Shown here: positions 17,674 to 25,309 of the stretch, piece after piece
Position numbering within the stretch: the first letter of the stretch is position 1
How the letters are laid out: each line of letters starts with the position of its first letter
Source of the DNA: Alcaligenaceae bacterium SAGV5
GTDB taxonomy: Bacteria > Pseudomonadota > Gammaproteobacteria > Burkholderiales > Burkholderiaceae_B
Length of the DNA: 64,000 nt
Direction of reading: 5' to 3'
NCBI GenBank assembly: GCA_009360345.1
Contig: SPDP01000002.1
Location: forward strand, 682,001-746,000
Translations under genes and position numbers: made by a program
Notes under the pieces: generated by a model
Database searches by the model: none
Told to the model about the DNA's origin: nothing
Seen by the model: only the letters and a program-made list of their open reading frames with translations

Positions 17674-17682
17674 GTCTTTCTC

Positions 17683-18468
17683 CTAGATATTCGGAATCAA
17701 TCCACCATCGACACGCACCATGGACCCGGTGATGTACGACGCGCGTGCGCTTGCCAAGAACGTGACAGCGTCCGCGTATTCTTCGGGTTTCCCGTAGCGA
17801 CGAGCGGGAATGGAAGAGGTGCTGGCGCAAATGACGTCATCAAGCGACCGCTTCTCGCGGTCGGCTCTGGCTTGGTCCAGCTGGGCTATGCGAGCGGTTG
17901 AAATACGCCCCGGAAGCACGACGTTGACCGTCACCCCATCCGCGGCGACCTCCGCGGCGAGTGTTTTCGACCAACCGATCAGCGTCATGCGAAGCGCATT
18001 GGATACGGCAAGGTTCGATATCGGGGTGATCACACCCGAGGATGTGCTCGTAATAATGCGGCCCCAACCCCTGCGCCGCATTCCGGGCAATACGAGCGAA
18101 GTGAGCTGCATCAGCGACAGGACCATGGCATCGAACTGTCCATGCCACAGCTCGTCCCGCACATCGGTCGCCAGACTGGGCGGCGGCCCGCCGGAATTGT
18201 TTACCAGGATATCAACGTCCCCCGCCCAATCCTGGATCTGCGACAGCAGTGTCGGAAAAATCTCCCTCCGGGACAGGTCCCACTCGAGCGGCAAAGCGTG
18301 GCCGCCACAAGCGCCGACCGCCTCCGCGGTACGGCATGCCGCCTGCGCACTCACGTCCGCGATGACGACGCTGGCGCCTTCCGCAGCAAGTTGCAGAGCG
18401 ATTGCGCTGCCCAGGCCGCCGCCTCCCCCCGTAACGAGAGCGACTTTTCCCTTGATTCCAAAATCCAT
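17683..18468 (-). CDS. SDR-family oxidoreductase lacking the YxxxK motif
   Basis: A 261-residue short-chain dehydrogenase fold. The nucleotide motif is VTGGGGGLGSAIA, the structural motif NNSGG replaces NNAG, and the C-terminal end is YITGSMVRVDGG. At the catalytic position the usual YxxxK is replaced by a segment reading SNLAVSNALRMTLIGWSK, with no Tyr. This matches the known 3-oxoacyl-ACP-reductase-like SDR subgroup with an imperfect catalytic tetrad. GAGG lies before ATG 18468. It is divergent from the LysR gene at 18564 and leads a two-gene unit with the aldolase. The reaction is unknown. Confidence 0.88.
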   Translation of the reverse strand: MDFGIKGKVALVTGGGGGLGSAIALQLAAEGASVVIADVSAQAACRTAEAVGACGGHALPLEWDLSRREIFPTLLSQIQDWAGDVDILVNNSGGPPPSLATDVRDELWHGQFDAMVLSLMQLTSLVLPGMRRRGWGRIITSTSSGVITPISNLAVSNALRMTLIGWSKTLAAEVAADGVTVNVVLPGRISTARIAQLDQARADREKRSLDDVICASTSSIPARRYGKPEEYADAVTFLASARASYITGSMVRVDGGLIPNI

Positions 18469-18563
18469 GCAAAAACCTCATAATTAACCATGCACGCTGA
18501 TTGGACATGGGCATTACCGCTCACTCAAACGGAAAAATCTCATGACTTTGATGCGAGAAAATC

Positions 18564-19484
18564 ATGAATAAGGATCGCCCGATCAGCCTTGCGGGTTTAC
18601 GGGGCTTCGTCCTTGCCGCCCGGCAAGGAAGCTTCACGAAAGCGGCGGAGGAGCTATGCCTGACGCAATCCGCGCTGAGCCGGCAGATACAGGCGCTGGA
18701 AAGCGAACTGGGGGAACGACTGTTCGTGCGCACGACCCGCGTGCTCAAACTGACCGAAGCAGGCGCAAAGCTGGAGAAGGTCGCGGTAGCCATGCTGGAT
18801 CAACTCGACGGTTGCGTTTCTCAGATCCGCCGCGGTTCCGCTAAGAAGCGGGTCACGATATCGTCGTTCTCGTCATTCATTTCGATGTGGTTGATTCCCA
18901 GGCTTGGGGCCTTGCATGCGGCTCATCCCGACATCGATCTGCACTTTCAGGCGACTGATCGGTTCGTCGATCTGGACACCGAGGACGTCGATGTGGCAAT
19001 CAGATACTGCACGCCGGACACCTTGCCTTCCACGGGCCAGGTCTTGACCAGGGAAGAGATTTACCCGGTGGGCAGCAACACCGTCGCTGCCAACATCGAA
19101 CCGGGTTTGGACAAGGCATTCGACCCTGAAGGCCAGACCTTGCTTCTTCAGGAGTCCACCACCAGCCTCTACCCATGGTCTGCCTGGGCGACATGGCTGC
19201 CCGACACCGCCACGGCGGAAACCACGAAGAGCCTGCGATTCACCAATCACGACCAGATCATCCAAGCCACGATGCTCGGGCAAGGCGTTGCATTGGGGCG
19301 GCATGTTCTCATCGAATACTTTGTCGAATCGGGCCTACTGCGGAGATTGTCGCCAGTAGGCATCGTTCCGCCGCAAGCCTACTGCCTGCTCGTCTCCGAG
19401 CGAGCCAAGGCGGTACCGGAAGTAGAGTTGTTCATCGAATGGTTGAAGTCGGAGATACGTATCGGGAACGCATCGCCCCAGTAG
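18564..19484 (+). CDS. LysR-family transcriptional regulator
   Basis: A 306-residue GcvA-like LysR regulator. The HTH is LRGFVLAARQGSFTKAAEEL followed by LTQSALSRQIQALE, and the effector domain contains the strand AIRYCTPDTLPS. It is divergent from the SDR-aldolase unit across a 95-base region holding a TCTC...GAGA inverted repeat (18538-18558), a possible LysR site close to its own start. It probably controls that unit. The start codon has only a weak ribosome site. Confidence 0.92.
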   Translation: MNKDRPISLAGLRGFVLAARQGSFTKAAEELCLTQSALSRQIQALESELGERLFVRTTRVLKLTEAGAKLEKVAVAMLDQLDGCVSQIRRGSAKKRVTISSFSSFISMWLIPRLGALHAAHPDIDLHFQATDRFVDLDTEDVDVAIRYCTPDTLPSTGQVLTREEIYPVGSNTVAANIEPGLDKAFDPEGQTLLLQESTTSLYPWSAWATWLPDTATAETTKSLRFTNHDQIIQATMLGQGVALGRHVLIEYFVESGLLRRLSPVGIVPPQAYCLLVSERAKAVPEVELFIEWLKSEIRIGNASPQ

Positions 19485-19518
19485 AGAGACGGGGATTTTT
19501 TCAGCACCCGCGGCGCCC

Positions 19519-20475
19519 ATGGCTTCACCCTATCCATCCCACGCTTCCCCCTTTTCAATGACTGCCCCACCCTCCCTCGACACCTCCACCGGCGTCCTGC
19601 TCAACGTGGCCTCGTCAGCACTTTTCGCGCTGATGTCCGCGTACACCGTCTTGCTGCGCCCCCTGGACGGCACGGCCATCTACGGCTGGCGGATGCTGCT
19701 CACCGTCCCGGCGCTGACCCTGCTGGTCCTGGCCATGGGACGTTGGCACGAGATCCGCCAGCTCGCCGCGCGGATCCGCCGCGAACGGTTTTTCTGGGCA
19801 CAGCGCTTGCTGTCGGCCGCGCTGCTCGGCGGCCAGCTCTGGCTGTTCATGTGGGCGCCGGTGAACGGTCACGGACTCGATGTCTCGCTGGGCTATTTCC
19901 TGCTGCCGATCGTGATGGTGGCGCTGGGCCGACTGGCCTTCGACGAACGCATCAGCCCGATGCAACTGCTCGCCGGCGGCCTGGCATTCGCGGGGATCGT
20001 CTACCAGATCGCCATCATCCGTACCGTGTCCTGGCCCGCGTTGCTGGTGTGCCTGGGCTATCCCGGCTACTTCTGGCTGCGCCGCGCCACCCATACCAAC
20101 ACCCTGGGCTCGCTGTGGCTGGACATGACGCTGGGCCTGCCCGTCAGCGTGTTTTTCGTCGTGCAGGGCGGGTATGCGCTGCCGGCCGATGCGCCGCCCG
20201 CCCTGCCGTGGCTGATCCTCGGCCTGGGCATCATCAGCGCCTCGGCACTGGGATTGCAGGCGCTGTCGGCGCCGAAGTTGAACCTGACGCTGTTCGGCCT
20301 GCTGATCTACGTGGAACCGGTCTTGCTGGTCATCGTGGCCGCGGGAGTGCTCGGTGAATCCATTCCCGCCTCGCAGTGGCCCACCTATCTGGCGATCTGG
20401 ATGGCGGTGCTGGTTCTGGTCGCCGAAGGGGTGGCCACCATGACACGCCAACGGCCACCGCCCCCACTATCCTGA
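19519..20475 (+). CDS. EamA/RarD-like drug/metabolite transporter
   Basis: Inner-membrane protein of 318 residues with about ten hydrophobic segments, organised as two EamA repeats. The early segment LLNVASSALFALMSAYTVLLRPLDGTAIYGWRMLL splits as in RarD proteins, and FYLIYVEPVLL-type sequence (LLIYVEPVLLVIVAAGVLGE) is typical near the C-terminus. ATG 19558 is an alternative start that removes a poorly hydrophobic leader. It probably exports a small metabolite; the substrate is unknown. It lies 34 bases after the LysR gene on the same strand, and co-transcription is possible but not shown. Confidence 0.88.
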   Translation: MASPYPSHASPFSMTAPPSLDTSTGVLLNVASSALFALMSAYTVLLRPLDGTAIYGWRMLLTVPALTLLVLAMGRWHEIRQLAARIRRERFFWAQRLLSAALLGGQLWLFMWAPVNGHGLDVSLGYFLLPIVMVALGRLAFDERISPMQLLAGGLAFAGIVYQIAIIRTVSWPALLVCLGYPGYFWLRRATHTNTLGSLWLDMTLGLPVSVFFVVQGGYALPADAPPALPWLILGLGIISASALGLQALSAPKLNLTLFGLLIYVEPVLLVIVAAGVLGESIPASQWPTYLAIWMAVLVLVAEGVATMTRQRPPPPLS

Positions 20476-20616
20476 GCTATCGATCAATTCATGTAAATTT
20501 TCGAATTCCCAAATGAAATCTCCCGGCATAGAGTGCGGCGGACAAGAAGGTTCCAGCGAATCTCGCCATGCGCACAAGATCGACAACGAGCGCGGCGCCA
20601 CACCAGAGGAGAAATC

Positions 20617-22245
20617 ATGGGATACCCCTGTCCCGCGAGCGGCATATTGCCTCTCGCGCTTGTCCTGGCCGCAACGCTCGCCGCCTGTGGCGGCGACGAC
20701 GGCGGATCGCCGGCCCAGCCGCCCGGGCCGGGCGGGCCTGTCGGGCCGGTCGCCCGCGCCTGCCAGGTGGAAGATTTCGCCGACGTACGGATTCCCGCGG
20801 CGCGCATCACGGCGGTGTCGTCCATTCCCGCGGGCACCTATCGACCCGCAGACAGCCGCCAGGACCTGAACGGCGTCCCCGCGTTCTGCCGCATCGATGC
20901 CGTGGCCATGCCCAGCGCCAGCTCGCGGATCGACTTCCAGCTCTGGGTGCCGGAGGGAACGGTCTGGAACGGCAAGCTGGTCACCACCGGCAACGGCGGC
21001 TACAGCCCGGCGCTGAGCTATGGCGACATGGCCTATGCGATGCGGCAGGGCTACGCCGTGCTTGGCGGCGATACCGGCCACCAGACCGAGGACATGCTGT
21101 GGGGCGTCGGCAATCCGGAGAAAATCATCGACTGGGGATCCCGGTCGGTCAACGCGATTACCGTCGCGGGCAAACAATTGCTGGCCGAGTTGCGCGGCAC
21201 GGCGGCCAGCCGGGCCTACTACCTGGGATGTTCCACGGGCGGTCATCAGGGATTTGCGGAAGCACAGCGCTATCCCGAAGATTTCGACGGCATCATTGCC
21301 GGCGCGCCCGGCAATAACCGCACCGCCCTCAATATCGAATTCATGTGGCGGTTCCGCTCCAACCGCCCGGCCAACGACAACCTCACGCAATTCCTGACGC
21401 CGGCCAAGCTCCGGCTCATCACGGATAGCGCCGTCGCGGCCTGCGATGCGCTGGATGGCGTGACGGACGGCGTCATCGACGATCCCCGCGCCTGCAGCGC
21501 GGACAAATTCGACGTCGCGACCTTGCTGTGCACCGCCGGCGATGCCGCGGACTGCCTGACATCCAGCCAGCTTGCCGCCGCCCGCAACATCTATCGAGGG
21601 CCACGCAATCCCCGTACGAACGCCCAGCTCTATCCCGGCTGGCCTGTGGGCAGTGAATCGGGATGGTCGGGCTACATGGGGTCGACCGAACCGGTACGGG
21701 CGGACTTCTGGCGCTACTGGGTTTTCGACGATCCGCAGTGGAACTGGTGGACATTCGATTTCGACCGCGACGTTTCGTATGCGTATGCCAAGATTGCACC
21801 GCTGGTCGACCAGACCAGCGCCGACCTGTCGGCATTCAAGTCGGCGGGCGGCAAGCTGATGGTCTATCACGGCTGGAGCGATCCGGTGGTCAGCGCCTAC
21901 GACAGCATCGGCTACTACGATCGCGTGCTCGATGCGCAAGGCTCCCGGAACGCGCTCGATGCGTTCTACCGGCTCTTCCTGGTTCCCGGCATGGGCCATT
22001 GCAGCGGCGGCCCGGGTGCGACCACCCTGCGCGTCGACGGCGACGCCGCTCCCGATCCGAGCCGCGACGTCCTGGCTGCCATGGATCGATGGGTCGAGCA
22101 GGGAACGCCCCCGGACGACTTCGTCGCGTCGCGGACGGCGGCCGGATCCGTGCAGAGAGCCCGTCCGTTGTGCGCCTATCCCAAGCAGGCGGTCTATCGG
22201 GGGACGGGCGATCCGGACGATGCGGCGAATTACGCCTGCCGCTGA
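20617..22245 (+). CDS. Tannase/feruloyl esterase-family lipoprotein
   Basis: A secreted esterase of about 542 residues. The N-terminus is a lipoprotein signal ending in LAAC (LVLAATLAACGGDD), so the mature protein is probably lipid-anchored. The catalytic Ser is in the CSTGGHQGFAEAQRYP motif. The acid is in WSDPVVSAYDSIG and the His in PGMGHCSGG, giving the Cys-Ser...His-Cys arrangement characteristic of tannase-family enzymes. AGAGGAGA precedes ATG 20617. It would release phenolic acids from plant esters or polymers, which fits the aromatic catabolic setting. The exact ester is unknown. Confidence 0.92.
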   Translation: MGYPCPASGILPLALVLAATLAACGGDDGGSPAQPPGPGGPVGPVARACQVEDFADVRIPAARITAVSSIPAGTYRPADSRQDLNGVPAFCRIDAVAMPSASSRIDFQLWVPEGTVWNGKLVTTGNGGYSPALSYGDMAYAMRQGYAVLGGDTGHQTEDMLWGVGNPEKIIDWGSRSVNAITVAGKQLLAELRGTAASRAYYLGCSTGGHQGFAEAQRYPEDFDGIIAGAPGNNRTALNIEFMWRFRSNRPANDNLTQFLTPAKLRLITDSAVAACDALDGVTDGVIDDPRACSADKFDVATLLCTAGDAADCLTSSQLAAARNIYRGPRNPRTNAQLYPGWPVGSESGWSGYMGSTEPVRADFWRYWVFDDPQWNWWTFDFDRDVSYAYAKIAPLVDQTSADLSAFKSAGGKLMVYHGWSDPVVSAYDSIGYYDRVLDAQGSRNALDAFYRLFLVPGMGHCSGGPGATTLRVDGDAAPDPSRDVLAAMDRWVEQGTPPDDFVASRTAAGSVQRARPLCAYPKQAVYRGTGDPDDAANYACR

Positions 22246-22260
22246 AAGCGCGACGGACGC

Positions 22261-22286
22261 GGGCCACGGCCTCGATGGCCGTGCCC
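22261..22286. terminator. Candidate bidirectional hairpin between convergent genes
   Basis: CACGGCC and GGCCGTG form a 7-base stem with a five-base loop, extended by GGG/CCC past one bulged C. It sits in the 53-base gap between the convergent esterase and permease genes. No T-run follows on either strand, so termination is a guess from structure and position. Confidence 0.4.
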
Positions 22287-22298
22287 GCCGGAGACTGG

Positions 22299-23600
22299 CT
22301 ACGCGGGAACCGGCCCGGCCGGCTCGCCCCGCCGCATGAACAATACGGCCAGGCCAAAACTCAGCGCCAGGGTCGGCAGGGCCGACCCCAGCGCGGTACT
22401 GGCAAGCGGCAGCAGATGATAGAACGCAATGCCGGCGATCCAGATGAGCACGGCCGTGACCCGCACCGAAGGTGCTTCCCGCAGCAGCCGTTCGGCATCG
22501 GCCCCCAGGCCCAGGGTACCCAGCATCACCCCGAACAGCGGCACGAAGCAGGAACTGAGCAGCAGCAGGAACGGCTCCAGGCTGTGCATGGGCAGCACCA
22601 TCGCCAGCAGGCAGCAGGCCGTGGCGATCAGCAGTCCCCAGCGGCGGATGCTCCAGCGCGGCGCCATGCTGTGCGCCGACACCGAAGCCGAGTAGTTGTC
22701 GCCATAGGCGTTGTCGACTTCGTCGATCAGCACCAGTGACAGCGCGATCAGGCCACCCTGGGCCTGCAGCAGGGCCATGATCAGGTCCTGGCTCGGCAGC
22801 GTCAGCGCGACCAGCACGCCCAATCCATAGCACCAGATGTTGGCCACGGCATAGCCGGTCCAGGTGCCCGTCAGCGCCGAACGGCCCCGCTTGCCGTGGC
22901 GTGCGTAGTCGGCCACCAGCGGCAGCCAGCTGATGGGCATGGCGATCACCAGGTCCAGGGCCGACAGCGCGCTCATGCCACCCGTGCCGCTCCGGCTCCA
23001 CAAGGCGGCCAGCCCCTGGCCCTGCGCCATGGAAAGGAACTGCCAGCTCAGCCACAGCAATGAAAGCACGACCAGCGGCAGGGCCACGCGCGAGACGATG
23101 CGCCGCACCAGGCGCACCATGGAGCCACCGATGAGCAGCAGGATCACCGCCCCCCAGAGCAGCGTGGCCAGGTAGGGCCAGTAGTCGGCGGTCATGGCGC
23201 CGCCATGGCGGCCCACGGCGACGGTGGCATCGCGCATCACCACGAGTTCGAACGCGCCCCAGCCCAGCAACTGCACGATGTTGAGAACGATGGGCAGGCG
23301 CGCGAAACCGCGCCCGTAGACCGCCACCATCAGGCCGGCGCTGGACAGGCCGCTGCGGCAGCCTATCTGCGCGACCCAGCCCAGCAGCCCGGCCCCCAGC
23401 ACGGAGCCCAGCACGATGACCAGCAAGGCTTGCGGGGGACTCAAGGCCGGCAGCAGGTACGAGCCCATCTGCATGACCAGCAGGCCCACGCCCAGGCTGA
23501 ACCAGAGCGACGCGTGGTCGTGCCACAGGAAGACGCGTTGTTCGCCGGGAACGGCGGCGAGCGCCTCGTTGCCGGGGGACGAGGATGAGGAGTGTGTCAT
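22299..23600 (-). CDS. NCS1-family purine-cytosine permease (CodB/CytX-like)
   Basis: Inner-membrane transporter of about 433 residues with roughly twelve hydrophobic segments. The family segments LWFSLGVGLLVMQMGSYLLPALSPPQA and the SWLPLVADYARHGKRGRSA loop identify nucleobase:cation symporter-1 members. Its compact form is like CytX, a putative hydroxymethylpyrimidine carrier. I looked for a TPP riboswitch in the 150 bases upstream and saw none. The start could be ATG 23600 (MTHSSSSS) or 23621; neither has a strong ribosome site. The substrate remains open among nucleobases and related pyrimidines. Confidence 0.85.
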   Translation of the reverse strand: MTHSSSSSPGNEALAAVPGEQRVFLWHDHASLWFSLGVGLLVMQMGSYLLPALSPPQALLVIVLGSVLGAGLLGWVAQIGCRSGLSSAGLMVAVYGRGFARLPIVLNIVQLLGWGAFELVVMRDATVAVGRHGGAMTADYWPYLATLLWGAVILLLIGGSMVRLVRRIVSRVALPLVVLSLLWLSWQFLSMAQGQGLAALWSRSGTGGMSALSALDLVIAMPISWLPLVADYARHGKRGRSALTGTWTGYAVANIWCYGLGVLVALTLPSQDLIMALLQAQGGLIALSLVLIDEVDNAYGDNYSASVSAHSMAPRWSIRRWGLLIATACCLLAMVLPMHSLEPFLLLLSSCFVPLFGVMLGTLGLGADAERLLREAPSVRVTAVLIWIAGIAFYHLLPLASTALGSALPTLALSFGLAVLFMRRGEPAGPVPA

Positions 23601-23752
23601 GGGTGTTCGTTCGGGGGACATGGCCCGGTCTGGGCATGTCCCGCACAATACCAGACCACGGGCGCCGCCCCTGCGCGCAAAAGCCGGTCTTGGGGTGACG
23701 AACCTGCGTGCGGCGGCGCGACTCCGGCATGTCGCGCCTCGCGGTCATCCCC

Positions 23753-24688
23753 CTAGGAAATCACCTGGTAGTACAGATTCTGCGGATGATTCGCCTGCGC
23801 GAAAAAGAACCATCGCTCCGCCAGCAACCCCAGGTACTGCACCGCCAGCGCCCCGGCCAGCAGCGCGCCGCTGGCACGGAACTGCCCCCACGCCAGCAGC
23901 AGCGCCGAACCGGGGAACAGCAGCAACAGGAACGCCCAGCGCACGCCGCGGATCACGGCCGCGCTGCGGCCGTGGAAGAACTCGCGCGTGTTGAAGGTGC
24001 CACCCATCGCGCCCATGGATTTCTGCGCGATCTTCGGATTCCGGATGCCCAATGCGCTCTGCAGCGTCGAGCCCGGCCGCAGCCGGGCATTGCGGCGCAG
24101 CATGAGCAGCCGGACCACCAGGCCGGCACCCAGCGACACATAGGCGGCCAGCAGGTAGGCCGGCACCCAGCGCGGCGCCGTCCAGGCCGCCCAGGCCGAC
24201 GCCGCGGTGAAACCCGAGACGCAGCCCAGCAATGCGAAATTGGCCAGGGTGAACGGGCTGGCCCACTCGCGGATGAAGCGCAGGCAGGCGTAGATCATCG
24301 CCGTGCATACCCACAGCGCCAACGCGCAGGCCACGCACAGGAAACCCACCGCCGTGGCGTAGCCCTGCCCGGCATGGTGGGCCCAGGCATACCATGCCGC
24401 GGAAACGATGAAAGCCGGCACCGCGATGACCTCGCGCGAGAGCCACGAAGTACGCCACATGGCGGCGCTGCGCCAGAAACGCTCGGGACGGCCCAGGTGG
24501 AAGAACGACGCGAAGAGTCCCAGGATCGCCAGCGCCACGCACAGCAGCGCCCCGCCACCGAAGAAGCGCTGCGCCGCGGCCGGCTCGAGCGCCCCGCCGA
24601 ACACGTCCGCGCCGACCAGCGCCAGCATCAGGCCCTGCGCCATGCCGCACAGCGTGGTCAGGAAAATGACCGACCAGGCGGGCTTCAT
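23753..24688 (-). CDS. DmsC/PadD/SoeC-type membrane anchor subunit
   Basis: Hydrophobic protein of 311 residues with about eight transmembrane segments, beginning MKPAWSVIFLTTLCG. It contains the SFFHLGRPERFWRSA and WLSREV segments typical of DMSO-reductase-type anchors. It would bind the molybdoenzyme to the inner membrane and exchange electrons with quinone. ATG 24688 overlaps the stop of the iron-sulfur subunit by 4 bases (ATGA). It is the last gene of an eight-gene operon that starts at 33890. Confidence 0.9.
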   Translation of the reverse strand: MKPAWSVIFLTTLCGMAQGLMLALVGADVFGGALEPAAAQRFFGGGALLCVALAILGLFASFFHLGRPERFWRSAAMWRTSWLSREVIAVPAFIVSAAWYAWAHHAGQGYATAVGFLCVACALALWVCTAMIYACLRFIREWASPFTLANFALLGCVSGFTAASAWAAWTAPRWVPAYLLAAYVSLGAGLVVRLLMLRRNARLRPGSTLQSALGIRNPKIAQKSMGAMGGTFNTREFFHGRSAAVIRGVRWAFLLLLFPGSALLLAWGQFRASGALLAGALAVQYLGLLAERWFFFAQANHPQNLYYQVIS

Positions 24689-25305
24689 TCCGGGCTCCGG
24701 CGGGGCAGGTAGTGATTCGCCGGCCGCGTGCCCCACTCCGGCATGAGCGCGTAGCCGCCGCGCTCGCGTATCGCCTGCGACACTTCGGAACGCTCGTCAT
24801 GCACGTCGCCGAACAACCGCGCGTTGGTCGGACAGGCCATCACGCAGGCCGGCTTGCGCTCGTTCTCGGGCAGCGCCGGGTTGTGGACGCGGTCGACGCA
24901 AAGCGTGCACTTGGTCATCACTTTCCGGCCTTCGTCGAGTTCGCGCGCGCCATACGGACAGGCCCACGAACAGTACTTGCAGCCTATGCACTTGTCGTAG
25001 TCCACCAGCACGATGCCGTCCTCCTTGCGCTTGTACGACGCGCCGGTGGGACAGACCGGCACACAGGGCGGATCCTCGCAATGCAGGCAGCTCTTGGGAA
25101 AATGCAGGGTCTCGGTCAGCGGGAACTCACCCACCTCGAAGGTCTGCACGCGGTTGAAGAACGTACCGCTCGGGCTCTCGCCGTAGGGGTTCGCGTCCTC
25201 CAGCGGACCGGCCGAACCGGAGGTGTTCCACTGCTTGCAGGACGTCACGCAGGCGTGGCAGCCCACGCAGACGTCCAGATCGATGACAAGCGCGAGTTGG
25301 GTCAT
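24685..25305 (-). CDS. 4Fe-4S electron-transfer subunit (DmsB/SoeB/PadC-like)
   Basis: A 206-residue ferredoxin-like subunit with four cysteine clusters: CVGCHACVTSCK near residue 13, CLHCEDPPCVPVCP near 72, CIGCKYCSWACP near 107, and CTLC with CVMACP towards the C-terminus. This is the four-cubane arrangement of DMSO-reductase-type B subunits, wiring the molybdenum subunit to the membrane anchor. Gaps of 4 bases to the catalytic gene and a 4-base overlap with the anchor gene show a tightly coupled complex. Confidence 0.95.
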   Translation of the reverse strand: MTQLALVIDLDVCVGCHACVTSCKQWNTSGSAGPLEDANPYGESPSGTFFNRVQTFEVGEFPLTETLHFPKSCLHCEDPPCVPVCPTGASYKRKEDGIVLVDYDKCIGCKYCSWACPYGARELDEGRKVMTKCTLCVDRVHNPALPENERKPACVMACPTNARLFGDVHDERSEVSQAIRERGGYALMPEWGTRPANHYLPRRSPE

Positions 25306-25309
25306 GGGG

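Noticed and set aside
20467-23748. Very long open frame on the minus strand antisense to the esterase gene
   Set aside because: It is a GC-rich shadow frame with arginine/alanine-rich low-complexity translation and no family resemblance; the plus-strand esterase has a lipoprotein signal and catalytic motifs.
23601-23752. TPP riboswitch upstream of the CytX-like permease
   Set aside because: CytX genes are often preceded by a TPP riboswitch, but the conserved CTGAGA and ACCTGATC-type elements are not present on the minus strand here.
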